Below, one piece after another: positions 35,025 to 45,838 of a stretch of DNA of 64,000 bases. Source of the stretch: Brassica napus (taxonomy: Eukaryota; Streptophyta; Magnoliopsida; Brassicales; Brassicaceae); assembly GCF_020379485.1 (NCBI RefSeq), contig NC_063452.1, positions 7,419,065-7,483,064 of the forward strand, read 5' to 3'. Below the pieces are notes generated by a model. It searched no databases. It was given only the letters and a program-made list of their open reading frames with translations, and was not told where the DNA came from. Within the stretch, counting starts at the first letter, position 1, and each line of letters opens with the position of its first letter. A program made the position numbers and the translations under genes.

Positions 35025-35526
35025 TGTGAGAGACAAGGTTTCACTTCTTAGATTTAGGTTAGGTCAAGAGAGATGAATGAGAATCGTGGGCTGAATCCCG
35101 TAAATAAACTTGAAGAATGAATATGATTTTATTGATGAGTTGAAAGATGATGAATACAAAGGAATGTATCTTGAGATGATTACTAAAGAATACGTAATGC
35201 TTTTAATCTAGTACAAAAGTTGATATATGGAAAAGAGATGGATCGTCTTTTATCTTCTCCGTCTTTATATAGTCTAGGTTTTGTTGGCAACCCTTCAACT
35301 GTTCTCCGAGATATTCGGCTTCAATTACGGAACTCGCTTTAGGCTCCTCTTGACCGAGTCTCTTAAGGTGTTAGCTCACTTTCTGTCGTGACCTCTGCTA
35401 TGATGTCTCCCAGGTCCAGTCGTCAGCTCGGCTTTCAGCTCCCTTTGTTATGATGGGCTTATCGCAACCCACATGCTAGCTCACGCTTATCGGTACCTCA
35501 CCTGAGGGTCATATTCGGGTCCAACA
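35025..35526 (-). repeat. 3' LTR (left)
   Basis: 502 bp, plus-strand ends TGTGAGAGAC and GGTCCAACA, so TG...CA as usual. It differs from the right LTR at two sites (TTTTGTTGG vs TTTCGTTGG, and GTGTTAGC vs GTGTTGGC). A minus-strand TATA word CTATATAAAG lies at 35263-35272. Confidence 0.95.
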
Positions 35527-35543
35527 GTTGCCCCCAGCTTCCG
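35527..35543 (-). other. Polypurine tract candidate
   Basis: The minus strand reads CGGAAGCTGGGGGCAAC directly before the 3' LTR. The G-run next to GCAAC resembles Tat polypurine tracts, where plus-strand DNA synthesis is primed. Confidence 0.65.
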
Positions 35544-35731
35544 AATAAAATCCTTTGTCTCGGAAGCTAGAATCTAGCTATCGATCTTATCTTTTCGTTA
35601 AGATAATGATTAGTTCTTATCCTATTTAGATTCAGCTTACTCGATCTAACGGTCTTTATTACGTTTGGCAGAATCTACGGTTCAGATGGAGAGGGTTTGA
35701 AATGACTTTTCCGAATCTCGAGAGGTGATGG

Positions 35732-35740
35732 GATATAAAG
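35732..35740 (+). promoter_or_regulatory. TATA box of the antisense gene
   Basis: GATATAAAG lies about 175 bp upstream of the antisense ATG, outside the LTR, oriented with the antisense gene. No transcript evidence is available. Confidence 0.5.
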
Positions 35741-35913
35741 CGGTGAACATTAACTGCTAGCCTCCCACTTTCTCCACGCCTCCGTTCGGTTTTCAAGGTA
35801 ACTTCTCTCCTCTCTCTTTATTTTACTGCGATTTTTTTATCTTCCTCGTTACTTTTCTCTGCAAATTCTCTCCCAAACCTTGCAATCGATTTTCTCCTTA
35901 ACCTTCCCATACT

Positions 35914-38405
35914 ATGGATCATCCGAAAGAAGGTTCCGGGGAATCCGGGATGCCTCCCTCTGCTTCTGGAGCTAAACTACTGAAAGTTAAGCAAGAAGTC
36001 GGAGCCAAGATGAGGAAGGGGAAAAAGACAGCCAGGGAGGCAATCGCGACCAGAGTTTCTAAACGGAAGAAGAAAGACGATTCTAGTGGGAGCAGTCCTC
36101 ACTCGCCTTCGTTGCTGAAAAATCAAGACGTGGTTAACCTCATGGTTCAAGCTCTCGGCCAAAAGGAGCTTGGCCGTGCCTGTAATTCCGACGAAACCCC
36201 CGAGACCGCTCCGGAGGGTTGGTTCTGTTGCCATGAGAAGTACATCTCCAAGTCTCACTTGAGATTTCCTCTTCCGACCCTACTGCTTGATCTACTAGAT
36301 CATTATCAGTTAGCCCTTTCCCAACTCTGTCCCTCGGTTATCCGGGTGATAAACGGCTTTATCACTAGGTCCAAAGAGGAGGGGGTTAGCGTCGGTCTTA
36401 CCGAACTTATGAGCCTCTTTTCCCTGAAGGAAAGCGCCTCTAAGGAGGGTGGTACCGGGACCTACTACCTCCCTAGTCGTCCCAATCATGTTATCTTCAG
36501 ATTCTCTAGTAGTGATGATGACTGGAGGAAGAAGTATTTTTACGTTAAAGTTGATCCTTCGACGGTTCCTGTGGGTCGGAACCTTAGGGTCACTTGGACT
36601 AATCCATCTGGTTAGGAATTCTAGGGATATGCTTTTTCCGTTTTATTCATTTATGGCCGAGTAACCTTTTTGCTCTGATTTACTTGCAGAAATCGAAGAT
36701 CCTCCGAAGCTCTCTACCAAGCTCACCAGGGCTCTATACCGCAAGTTGCAGCAGAGTCCCTGTACCTGGGTAGCCTACACCACTTCTCGAATAAGTGCAG
36801 CCAGATTCCCAGATACCTACAACGCCTCTTTCCAAGATCCCATTCCTGCTGAGAACCTTGAGAGTAAGTTCTTGTTCGAACCTTTTTAATGATTTTATCG
36901 CTTTGAAGTTTTTAAACTTAAGGATTTCCATTGTTCCAGTTTCGGCAGGCGATTCAGTTGTATCGATCTCAACTGGTGCTAGTGCTTCGGGAACTGAAAA
37001 GTCTCAGCCAGGTGACATGACTCTGCGACCATCATTCCGTTCTAGGGGTAACCCCTCTAAAGCTGCCAGTGCTTCTCGTGGAAGCGACAGGAACCAAGGA
37101 GGATCGTTCCTTATCTCAATGAAGGAAGTTTTGGACGACGGAGGATCCAAACCTGTTGTCGAGACTACTCCAACTGAGGTTGTAGCTCAGGATGCTGCTC
37201 CTCTCCCTGAGGTCCAGGTGCCGGAGGCTGACTACCAGGCTCCGAAGGGTACCTCTGAGGTCGAGCCGTCGAGACACAAGAGGCCCAGGACCGATCAGGG
37301 CGGAGCTCCCACCCGTTCTTCTTCCTCGTCCTCTAGAGGAGGGACTGTTGGGTGGAGCTTTACCCATTCGAAGCCTGGGTCGATCCTGGACGACTCTTGG
37401 GGCCTAGCTGCGATAATGAGGCACCTGAAGAGCGTGGGATGTCCCCTTCCAGCGCTCAAGGACCTGACTAACCGAGATGAGTATCTCGATATTGCCCACT
37501 GTATGGGTCAGGTACGTGATCTCTATCTGTTCTTTGTTTACATTCTTTGGAGACGATGATATATATTTTTTTTGGATTTATTGCAGTTGGCTGGGGCTGT
37601 TAACAGGGCCCAGCTCAGGTTTGAGAATGCTCTGTGTGCTGCCCCCAATGCTGGTGAACTTGCTGAGGTTACCGAGATGGTTAAGGCAGCCAAAGCCGAT
37701 CTTGACCAAGCCCGGGTTCGAATTTCTGAACTCGAAGCCGAAGTGACGAGGCTAGGCTCGAAGGCCGATGCTCAGCAAGGAGAGATCGAGAGTCAAAAGC
37801 TCGATATCCAGGTGAAGAGCAGGAGGATCAATGATTTGGAGGCTGCTCGAAAGATAGCTGAGCATCAAGTACGTGAGCTCATTGCCTCATCCCAGGATAG
37901 CCAGAAGAACAAGGAAGCTGAAGTCAAGCTGGCTGTCAGGGAAGGGAAGAAAGAAGTCGCCGAAGCTTACGGCAAGATCCTGGTCTGTGTTAAGGAGAAG
38001 TTTGCTAGGAAGAAAGATGAGGTCAACGCCTTGGTGTACGCTCAGGAGCTCCAAGCTAATGCCGACCTCTTGAAGGATATGCTGAACAACAAGATCCAAA
38101 GCGTTGAAGAGGAGTACAACCAATTGGTGGCCTTATTACCAGAAGCGACAACTGCGTATGAGAAGGCTCAAGTCTCTGACTTCTCGGTCAGCAAGCTTCC
38201 TCTTCCCCAGATCTCGGAGAGTTCAGGTACTTTCGAGATTAACATGTTTAATCCATCCTTTTCTGGGGAGTATGGCTCTAATTTGGGTTTGATGGCTCCT
38301 GACTTAGCTCCAGTCGAGGCAGCAATAGGAGGTGATGGCAATGTGGTCGATGAGGGAGTTCCTGCCGGTGCTGGTGATCCGATTCAGGAAGAGAAGGAAG
38401 ATTGA
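35914..38405 (+). CDS. Antisense spliced gene of the Tat retrotransposon (753 aa)
   Basis: It lies on the strand opposite gag and pol, between pol and the 3' LTR. Four exons join in frame by GT-AG introns: 35914-36610, 36690-36863, 36940-37511, 37587-38405. The ATG is in a good context (ACTATGG). Residues about 1-75 are basic, with KRKKK-type clusters (nuclear-type). About 85-290 form a globular part containing LLDLLDHYQLALSQLCPSVI, resembling the family annotated as putative gypsy-type transposon protein (Pfam Transposase_28, from memory). The middle is low-complexity Ser/Pro with a KRPRTDQGG motif. About 490-690 is a Lys/Glu/Ala coiled coil. The C terminus is acidic. Its function is unknown; candidates are RNA or protein binding that aids the element, or silencing through convergent transcription. 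Confidence 0.8.
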
Positions 38406-39463
38406 GAGCTACGGCTCTTTTAGCTTTATGTTTTGTGTTTTTAAGACTTCGGCCTAAGGGCTTTGTTTCGTTATGCATTATGACTTAGTGCCTGAGGAGG
38501 CCTTTAAACCTTAACACTTGCTGGATTTCAATAGCCTGGGGAGGCTTTTAAACCCTTTCTTATGTTTAAATCGTGGCTATTATTTCTGTTTTAAGTTTTT
38601 GAACTTAACCTCGTTTCATTTAATCATAGTGATTGCGAATCTCAGATGAGTTGTGTGCTGTCATCGTTGAGTCGGATTAGGACCTTTAGTCTTAATTTAT
38701 GATAAGCATTTAGCTTAATGGATATTCGGTCGTGATAACCTTAAAGAGAAGTTCTTGATTTTAGCTCGGGGACCTGAGTCCGATTCGAAAGGTTCTGGGA
38801 CCTGGTTGTTCAGGTTCGTAGGAACCTGGATTTAGATTTATAGGGACCTGAGTTAATTCGAAGGACTTCGAGGCCTTTGAAGTTTAACGGATGGAATTGA
38901 GGAATTTCGGAATTTTCCTGATTCTTTAGGATTTTAAGACCTTTCGATTTTGATAAGGGTTTCAAGACCTTTTGGTTTTGATTAGGATTTTAGGACCTGG
39001 TTGATTGTTAAGGATTTTGCGGCCTTAGCAGTTGTCAAGGATTTTAGGACCTTGTTGATTGTTAAGGATTTTAAGACCTTGGTTTATGTTAAGGATTTTA
39101 AGACCTTTGGGTGTATTAAGGATTTTAAGACCTTTGGGTTCAGGTTTTTAGGGACCTGAATGTATTCGAGATTGTTGAGCTTAGGTCCCGATTTAGGGGG
39201 ACCTAAATTTTCTTGGAGGGTTTTAAGACCTTTGATGTTTATGAAACTGAATCAATCGTTTTATTAATATCAGATATCAGAGAATACATGATTCAGATTA
39301 TTTACACAGTAACTATTTTTAGGCTAAGTGTTCTTGGTAACACCTGCCCCTTTGGCTTAGGTGAGGAGGTTGGTGAGAAGAGGTTGGGGCTGCACTCATG
39401 ACGGAGTTGCCTACGTACCCAGTCAAGGGATCAAGCCAAACGTAGTTCAGGGGTTTTAGGTAC
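38406..39463. repeat. Convergent 3' region with degenerate short repeats
   Basis: This stretch separates the stops of the antisense gene and pol, so it would hold both 3' ends. From about 38930 to 39240 it is built of repeated AGGATTTTAAGACCTTTGGG-like units of ~20-30 bp. No long open frame. Confidence 0.7.
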
Positions 39464-42400
39464 CTAATGATAGTATCTTTTGAGGTTCGTGGCATTCCAC
39501 GATCGGATTTCAGGTACCCCGGTTCGTACCTTCTGGAGTTTGTAAACTCCGGGTCGTACTATGTGGATAATTCGGTAGGGTCCTTCCCAGTTGGTTCCTA
39601 ACTTTCCAGCTCCCGGTTCCTTTGTTCCTTCGAACACTTTCCTAAGCACTAGGTCCCCTACGGCGAACTGTCGGGGCCTTACTTTGGAATTGTAGTGTCG
39701 TGCCATTGCTTGCTGATAATTTTGAATGCGAAGCAAGGCTTGGTCTCGTCTTTCCTCGATCAAGTCGAGGCTATCCATCAGGAGCTGGTTATTAGCTGCG
39801 GGATTTGAGGTGCAGAGCTCCCGTCTGAGGCTACCTGCGGTGGTTTCTGCTGGGACGACAGCTTCCATCCCATAAGCTAAGGAGAAGGGAGTTTCCTCTG
39901 TAGCTTTTCGTGGGGTGGTTCGGCAGGCCCATAGTACTTCGGGTAGTTTTTCCGACCAAAGCTCCTTTTGGGCTCCTAGGCGTTTCTTGAGGTTTGCTAA
40001 AACTGATTTGTTGGCAGCCTCCGCCTGTCCGTTCCCTTGAGGTCGCCGAGGTGATGAGAAGGTGAGGCGGATGTTCCATTTATCGCAGAAACTTTTGAAG
40101 TCGTGGGATATGAACTGTCCTCCATTGTCGGTTACGATTTCGTATGGGACGCCATGCCTGCATACGATGTTTTTCCAAACAAATCCTTCGACCTCGAATC
40201 TGTTTATTTGTTGGAAAGCTTCAGCTTCAATCCATTTCGTGAAGTAGTCGGTTAGGACCAGGAGGTTTAGTAACTTCTTTCCTTTCCCTGAAGGTACTAA
40301 TGGACCTATAATGTCCATAGACCACCTCATGAATGGGTAGGGAGCTGATATGTTAGACAGCTTTTCCGCTGGTTGGTGTATGATCGGTGCATGCCTTTGG
40401 CATTTGTCGCACGATGAGGAGTAGACCTCACAATCTGCGATAATGGTAGGCCAGAAGTAGCCTTGTCTTTTTATTCGGATGGCTAAGGCTCTGCCTCCGG
40501 AATGGTTTCCACAGGAACCGTCGTGCATTTCCTTCATGAGTTTCATAGCTACTAGGCCGTGAACGCATTTTAGGTAAGGTCCGGAGACACTTCGTTTGTG
40601 GAGGGCTGACTCGATTATACAGTATCTTGCTGCTAAAGCTTTGAGTTTTCGAGCCTCCCACTTGTTGGGTGGAATTTTTCCCTCTAGGATGTAATCCATG
40701 ATCGGTATTCTCCAGTCTTCTCTCCCTACAACTTTGTTGTGAAGAGAGGAGGGAGATTCCTGTTCGGGACCTGGTGCCGTGGTGCCCCCGGAGATATTCG
40801 TTGGAGTAGGTTCTGGGTTCTGAGGAATATCTCCAATTTCCTCGTTATCCCCTGTGGTTTGTGTAGCGTTCCTAGATGCGTTTTTAAGAGCGGTGCGGCT
40901 TCTTGTTTGGACTTTATAGACAAGTGGCTCCGAGGTCTGGATGGTGCCCCCGGAGGTACTCGTAGAGTTAGGCTCTAGGGAGTCTGAACTTCGGTGAGTA
41001 CCTTCACTTTTGTCGTTGTTTTCCGGGTTCTGGGTTGCTTTCCTGGAGGTGTGCTTTCTAAAGCTGCGTGTTCTAGTTTTCGGGAACCAGAATGTCGTGA
41101 AAACTTGGGTAGCTACCGTCGGGAGGCTGTTATCCTCTATTTTTTCCTTTGGTTTGCTATCCATCTCAGCCTTGGTAGCTATGTCGATACTTGGCTTCTC
41201 GATTCCTTCCACGGGTATAATTCGTTTTACGAGAGGGTCGGATGTGGAAGCTAATGCGGCGAGCGCGTCTGCTGAGGAGTTCTCCCCTCGTGGGATCCTC
41301 GTTAGCTCGAACTTGTCAAACTGCTTTGTGAGGTTTAGGACGACCTCGAGGTATGCCCCCATTCTTTCGTCCCTTGTTTCGTATTCCCCGTGAAACTGGC
41401 TAGCTACCAGCTGCGAGTCGCTGTAGGCGTTTAGCTCCCGAATTCCGAGGCTCAGGGCGAGCTTTAATCCAGCGATTAGTGCTTCGTACTCGGCCTCGTT
41501 GTTGGAAGCGTTAAATCCAAGTCTATAGGATTGTTCGATGGTTTCTCCGGCTGAGGAGGTTAGTCTTAAACCGACACCGGAGCCTTGCCTTGACGAGGCT
41601 CCGTCCACGTATAGGCTCCATTTCGGAACCTCTGTTTCCTGGTCTAGATGTTCGGATGCTAGCTCAATAACGAAATCGGCGAGGACCTGAGCTTTTGCTG
41701 CTGCTCGGGGTCTGTACTCGATGTCGTACTCGCTGAGCTCTATAGCCCATTTTGCTAATCGTCCGGATTGGCTAGGGCTATGCAGAATCGTCCGTAATGG
41801 TTGTGAGGTCATTACGATGATCGAGTGCGATTGGAAATAAGGTCGCAGCTTCCTGGCAGCTGTCACGACTGCTAGGGCTAGTTTTTCCATGGTGGGATAT
41901 CTCGTCTCGGCGTCTATTAAGCTTTTGCTAGTATAATAGACAGGTCTCTGTTCGTTTTGTTCCTCTCGTACTAGCACTCCGCTGACTGCAGCTGCCGACA
42001 CGGCGAGGTACAGGTACAGTGGTTCTCCTACTACAGGTTTGGATAGTATCGGAGGTTCCGAGAGGTAAGCCTTCAGCTGTTTGAAGGCTTCTTCGCACTT
42101 TTCATCCCATAAGAACTTCTTATTATTTTTCAGAAGTTTATAGAATGGAAGGCATTTATCGGTGGACCTGGAGATGAATCGATTTAGTGCTGCGATCCGT
42201 CCGGTCAATCTTTGTACCTCTCTGGTCGTTTTAGGTGATGGCATTTCCAGGAATGTCGCTATTTGTTTCGGGTTGGCTTCGATGCCTCTTTCGGTTACGA
42301 GGTAACCTAGGAATTCGCCGGAAGGTACTCCGAAGGTACACTTAGCTGGGTTTAGCTTCATGTCGTATTTGTTGAGGATTTCGAAACATTCTCTTAGATG

Positions 42401-43144
42401 GGAGATGTGGTCCTCCCCCTTTGAGGATTTGACTAACATGTCGTCGATGTAGACTTCCATGGTTTTTCCGAGTTGTCCAGCGAACATTTTATTTACTAAC
42501 CTTTGATAGGTAGCTCCCGCGTTTTTCAAACCAAACGGCATGACCTTGTAACAATAGGTTCCTCGTTCAGTTATGAATGCGGTTTTCTCTTGATCCTCAG
42601 GATCCATCATAATCTGGTTATATCCTGAAAAGGCATCCATAAAGGACAAGAGCTGGTGTCCAGCCGTTGCTTCGACCAAACGATCGATATGAGGTAACGG
42701 GAAGCTGTCCTTAGGACAGGCTTTGTTTAAATCGGTGAAGTCTACACAGATTCTCCATTTCCCATTCTTCTTTTTTACTACCACTGGGTTAGCTAGCCAA
42801 TCGGGGTATTGTACCTCTCGGATGGACCCGGCCTTTGTTAGTCGATCGACCTCGTCGTTGACAGCTTGGGCTTTTTCTAGACCTAGCTTACGACGTTTCT
42901 GTTTGATCGGTTTAAAAGTAGGGTCTACATTGAGCTTATGAGTGGTGACATTTGCATCTATGCCTTTCATGTCGCTGGTGGTCCATGCAAAGGTTTTGAT
43001 ATTCTGTTTTAGGAATTCGACGAGCTCCTTTTTGGTTTCGAGAGGTAGCTCGGATCCGATGCTCACCTGTTTCTCAGGATTTGAGTCGTCGATGCTAACT
43101 TTTTCGGTGAGGTTCTTAGGGGGACCTCGGATATTTCGTTGCAT
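39464..43144 (-). CDS. Tat pol: reverse transcriptase, two RNase H domains, integrase
   Basis: A 1226-codon open frame, in the same frame as gag-protease and separated from it by one UAG and nine codons. RT (about residues 75-300) has FMDAFSGYNQI and the catalytic YIDD at 232-235. The first RNase H (about 350-480) is degenerate: the usual catalytic Asp region reads LYLAVSAAAVSG. A second, archaeal-type RNase H (about 508-640) has YVDGASSRQGSG, NNEAEYEAL and YSDSQLV, as is typical of Tat elements. Integrase has an HHCC finger (H-x(n)-H...C-DKCQRHA) and a DDE core (WSMDIIGP, TDNGGQF, GQAEAANK), ending near a GPY/F-like module (WEGPYRI). All catalytic residues of RT, second RNase H and integrase are present. 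The listed Met is only a formal start; readthrough from gag is the likely source of the protein. Confidence 0.94.
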   Translation of the reverse strand: MQRNIRGPPKNLTEKVSIDDSNPEKQVSIGSELPLETKKELVEFLKQNIKTFAWTTSDMKGIDANVTTHKLNVDPTFKPIKQKRRKLGLEKAQAVNDEVDRLTKAGSIREVQYPDWLANPVVVKKKNGKWRICVDFTDLNKACPKDSFPLPHIDRLVEATAGHQLLSFMDAFSGYNQIMMDPEDQEKTAFITERGTYCYKVMPFGLKNAGATYQRLVNKMFAGQLGKTMEVYIDDMLVKSSKGEDHISHLRECFEILNKYDMKLNPAKCTFGVPSGEFLGYLVTERGIEANPKQIATFLEMPSPKTTREVQRLTGRIAALNRFISRSTDKCLPFYKLLKNNKKFLWDEKCEEAFKQLKAYLSEPPILSKPVVGEPLYLYLAVSAAAVSGVLVREEQNEQRPVYYTSKSLIDAETRYPTMEKLALAVVTAARKLRPYFQSHSIIVMTSQPLRTILHSPSQSGRLAKWAIELSEYDIEYRPRAAAKAQVLADFVIELASEHLDQETEVPKWSLYVDGASSRQGSGVGLRLTSSAGETIEQSYRLGFNASNNEAEYEALIAGLKLALSLGIRELNAYSDSQLVASQFHGEYETRDERMGAYLEVVLNLTKQFDKFELTRIPRGENSSADALAALASTSDPLVKRIIPVEGIEKPSIDIATKAEMDSKPKEKIEDNSLPTVATQVFTTFWFPKTRTRSFRKHTSRKATQNPENNDKSEGTHRSSDSLEPNSTSTSGGTIQTSEPLVYKVQTRSRTALKNASRNATQTTGDNEEIGDIPQNPEPTPTNISGGTTAPGPEQESPSSLHNKVVGREDWRIPIMDYILEGKIPPNKWEARKLKALAARYCIIESALHKRSVSGPYLKCVHGLVAMKLMKEMHDGSCGNHSGGRALAIRIKRQGYFWPTIIADCEVYSSSCDKCQRHAPIIHQPAEKLSNISAPYPFMRWSMDIIGPLVPSGKGKKLLNLLVLTDYFTKWIEAEAFQQINRFEVEGFVWKNIVCRHGVPYEIVTDNGGQFISHDFKSFCDKWNIRLTFSSPRRPQGNGQAEAANKSVLANLKKRLGAQKELWSEKLPEVLWACRTTPRKATEETPFSLAYGMEAVVPAETTAGSLRRELCTSNPAANNQLLMDSLDLIEERRDQALLRIQNYQQAMARHYNSKVRPRQFAVGDLVLRKVFEGTKEPGAGKLGTNWEGPYRIIHIVRPGVYKLQKVRTGVPEIRSWNATNLKRYYH

Positions 43145-43165
43145 TTCGCGACTCTCCTGGATCTG

Positions 43166-43177
43166 TAATTGCTATTG
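43166..43177 (-). promoter_or_regulatory. UAG stop in tobamovirus-type readthrough context
   Basis: On the minus strand the gag-protease frame ends CAA-TAG-CAA-TTA (TAG at 43174-43172). TAG followed by CARYYA is the established type I readthrough signal, first known from the tobacco mosaic virus replicase. The frame stays open after it and enters pol, so occasional suppression would yield a Gag-Pro-Pol polyprotein. Confidence 0.8.
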
Positions 43178-45802
43178 GGGGGATTCTTTTATGATCTCGA
43201 ATCCTCCCAGGTAACAGATCCTTGAAATCTTTTGGCTACCGTGTATGGTAGCTATTCCGTTGGTTGTTGGAAATTTCACGCATTGGTGATAAGTTGAAGC
43301 TACTGCTTTCATCTTATGAATCCAAGGCCTTCCGAGGATTGCGTGGAAAGGGGATGGTTTGTCGACAACTATGAAGTTGGTCATTTTCATGACTCCGCCA
43401 GCTATAATTGGGAGCTTAATTGTTCCCAATGAGGTGGCTGTTTCACCTGAGAAACCTACGAGGTTGGATTTCTGGTCGACAATTTCGTAGTCGTCTATTT
43501 CCATTCCCTTTAGTGCGTTGTAGAAAATAAGATCGACGGAGCTTCCGGTGTCGATCATGAGCTTAGGTACCTCGTACCCTGCTATATTTAATGTTATGAC
43601 AAGGGCATCGTCATGAGGTCTATCGAGGTCTAATGTCTCACTCTCCCAGAAAGAGATCTTAGTGTTAGACTCAGGCTTGGTCGGTTTGGACTGAGTGTTT
43701 GACACAGCTTTCCGTACGTGACTTTTAATAGAGTTAACGGAGTCTTGACACACATCGGACCCTCCAAGGATGTAATCGATCCTTGAGCCAGGGCTCGATT
43801 GGGGAGGTGGTTTACTCAAGAGGGCCTCGATTTGTAGGCTTTTTCCTTGTGGAAACTTTCCAAGGATCATATCGACTCTCTTTTTGGGAGCTGGGGGTGG
43901 TGAGTCTGTTTCTTTTTCAGGTGACCTCTCGCGTTTTGGAGAGCTATCTCTGGGACCTCTCTTCTGATAAGGTTGTGGCTTTTTGAGGTCCACATCTTTT
44001 ATTTCTCCGGCTGCGAATTTAGCAGCCAGTTGTCGTTGGAGGTCCCAACATTCTTCGGTTGAATGTCCCTTTCGATCGTGGTAAGAGCAATGTTTGCTCT
44101 CGTCATAACCTTTGGACCAGGGGGCTTTAGCTGTCGCGGCGACAGGTTTTTCTTCCTTGTCTTCCTCGACTACGTAAGAATGTTCTCCCTGGGTCTGATT
44201 ATTTCGGGAGCTACCTCTTTTGTGAGGTCCCTTTCCATCGGAGGCTTCGCCTTTCGGGTGACTCTGGGGTTTTCTGTGGAGCTTATCTAATGCTGCCATT
44301 TCCTCCTCCAAGGTAATGTATCTAGAGGCCTTATGGAGGGCGTCATCGATAGTTGGAGGGGGATTTAGCGTTAGCTCCGAGAAGAAACCTGATTTATACC
44401 AGAGACCTCTCCTAAGAGCCTCAATGGCTACCTGATCGTTGGGATTCGAGAGTTTAGTTCTTACTGCTCTGAACTTTTCGATGTAGACTCGCAGTGAGTC
44501 TCCCAGTCCTTGTCTGATCTTCCAGAGGTCAGCCTCAGACGCTTGTTTCAGGATGTGAGTTGAATATTGCTTCATAAAGGCGTTAGCCAATTGATCGAAA
44601 CTGTCTATAGAGTTCGGCTCGAGGCTGGAGAACCATTCGAGAGCTGTTCCGATCAGGTTTTCGGCAAATGTTCTGCAATATCCTGCATCACACTCTTCCT
44701 TTGTGAAGTGAGCTTTAACGATAGCTAATCGGAAGGCTCTTAAATAGGCCTTTGGGTCTGCGTTCCCATCGTATTCAGGAATCTTAATTTTTCGAGTATC
44801 TCTTATGTAAGAGTTGGCAATTCTATCGGTGAACGGAGTTCCACGAGTCTCCTCAATTAAGCTCTCGATTTCGGGAGCTGAGCTCGTTACCTTGTGAACT
44901 TGAGCTCCCAATTTCTGGAGAGCTGCGTGGGTTCGCTCCATGTACCTGCGAATTGCGTCAGGTCCCTCGAAGGGAAGGACATTTGGGTCATTATCAGATA
45001 CTCGGCGAGCAGGTTCCTGGTGAGACCGAGCTCGGTCGTCTTCCCAGCTAGCTGGCGAAATAGGTCGCTCATTGGTCCTTAGGCTCCGAGCGAGGTTAGT
45101 GCGGAGAGCTGCAGGATCAGCATCCGTCCTTTGGTATTCGTCTGTGCTTGGGGTTGAAACCCTAGCTTGAAACACTGAAGCTGATGTTCTGGCCCCGGAC
45201 GGTATGTTGATCCCTGCTCCAGACCCGGAAGGAGGTGGCGGTGGAGGCAAACGGGTGCTCCCACCGGTGTTTCGATCAGGCATGGAGCTAGTTGTAGCTA
45301 CATTGCTCCCCATGGTGCTGGTGATAGGAGGGGTAAACGCAGGAGCTGTCCTAGCGCGAGGCGTTTGGAAAGCAAGTTCCTGCCCTTCTGCACCTGGGCT
45401 ATCAGGGGAGAAGTTCAGGCGCTCTCTAGGGAAGGAAGGGTCAGCTAACCGTTCATGGAAAGTGACTCCTCTTCCCTGGTGGACGGACGGTTGGGTCGTT
45501 GCGGATTGAGATCTGGTTATCTCTTCGAACTGTTGCTGCCGTTCAGCTAACTGTTGCACCGTTCGCTCGGTCTCTTGAGCTTTGTCCACTAACTGGAGCA
45601 TCATCCGACGGATCTCAGAAAGCTGATCTTCCGTTTGGTTCGGAGCGGATTGATGCGATGGGTTATTGAGGGCTGAGGACCCAGAGTTGGTCCCTCCGGA
45701 GGCTCTCGGGTTATTTGCCCCCGGAGCAGTGCAATTCGGTGAGCTATTGCTCTGGTTCGATTGATCGGGGTTAGATGGATTCGTTCCGTCTAATGGATTC
45801 AT
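43172..45802 (-). CDS. Tat gag-protease
   Basis: An 876-aa open frame starting about 36 nt after the primer-binding site. The N-terminal third is Ser/Pro/Asn-rich with a short Gln-rich coiled coil (LAERQQQFEE). A retrotransposon gag domain spans about residues 330-470 (ALEWFSSLEPNSIDSFDQLA). A zinc-finger-like motif CSYHDRKGHSTEEC follows near 575. A basic Ser/Arg/Pro linker leads to an aspartic protease with LMIDTGSSVDLIF (about 785) and ILGRPWIHKM. It ends at the UAG described at 43166-43177. Gag would form the particle and the protease would cut the polyprotein. Confidence 0.93.
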   Translation of the reverse strand: MNPLDGTNPSNPDQSNQSNSSPNCTAPGANNPRASGGTNSGSSALNNPSHQSAPNQTEDQLSEIRRMMLQLVDKAQETERTVQQLAERQQQFEEITRSQSATTQPSVHQGRGVTFHERLADPSFPRERLNFSPDSPGAEGQELAFQTPRARTAPAFTPPITSTMGSNVATTSSMPDRNTGGSTRLPPPPPPSGSGAGINIPSGARTSASVFQARVSTPSTDEYQRTDADPAALRTNLARSLRTNERPISPASWEDDRARSHQEPARRVSDNDPNVLPFEGPDAIRRYMERTHAALQKLGAQVHKVTSSAPEIESLIEETRGTPFTDRIANSYIRDTRKIKIPEYDGNADPKAYLRAFRLAIVKAHFTKEECDAGYCRTFAENLIGTALEWFSSLEPNSIDSFDQLANAFMKQYSTHILKQASEADLWKIRQGLGDSLRVYIEKFRAVRTKLSNPNDQVAIEALRRGLWYKSGFFSELTLNPPPTIDDALHKASRYITLEEEMAALDKLHRKPQSHPKGEASDGKGPHKRGSSRNNQTQGEHSYVVEEDKEEKPVAATAKAPWSKGYDESKHCSYHDRKGHSTEECWDLQRQLAAKFAAGEIKDVDLKKPQPYQKRGPRDSSPKRERSPEKETDSPPPAPKKRVDMILGKFPQGKSLQIEALLSKPPPQSSPGSRIDYILGGSDVCQDSVNSIKSHVRKAVSNTQSKPTKPESNTKISFWESETLDLDRPHDDALVITLNIAGYEVPKLMIDTGSSVDLIFYNALKGMEIDDYEIVDQKSNLVGFSGETATSLGTIKLPIIAGGVMKMTNFIVVDKPSPFHAILGRPWIHKMKAVASTYHQCVKFPTTNGIATIHGSQKISRICYLGGFEIIKESPQ

Positions 45803-45838
45803 CCTTTAAGCTTTAGAGAAAGGGATTCGATTATTTGT

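Noticed and set aside
35914..38405. Envelope-like gene in the retrotransposon
   Set aside because: The ORF is antisense and has a coiled coil but no signal peptide or membrane segment.
39831..45509. Many 60-130-aa frames opposite gag and pol
   Set aside because: They are shadows of the two long minus-strand frames and lack splice links or motifs.
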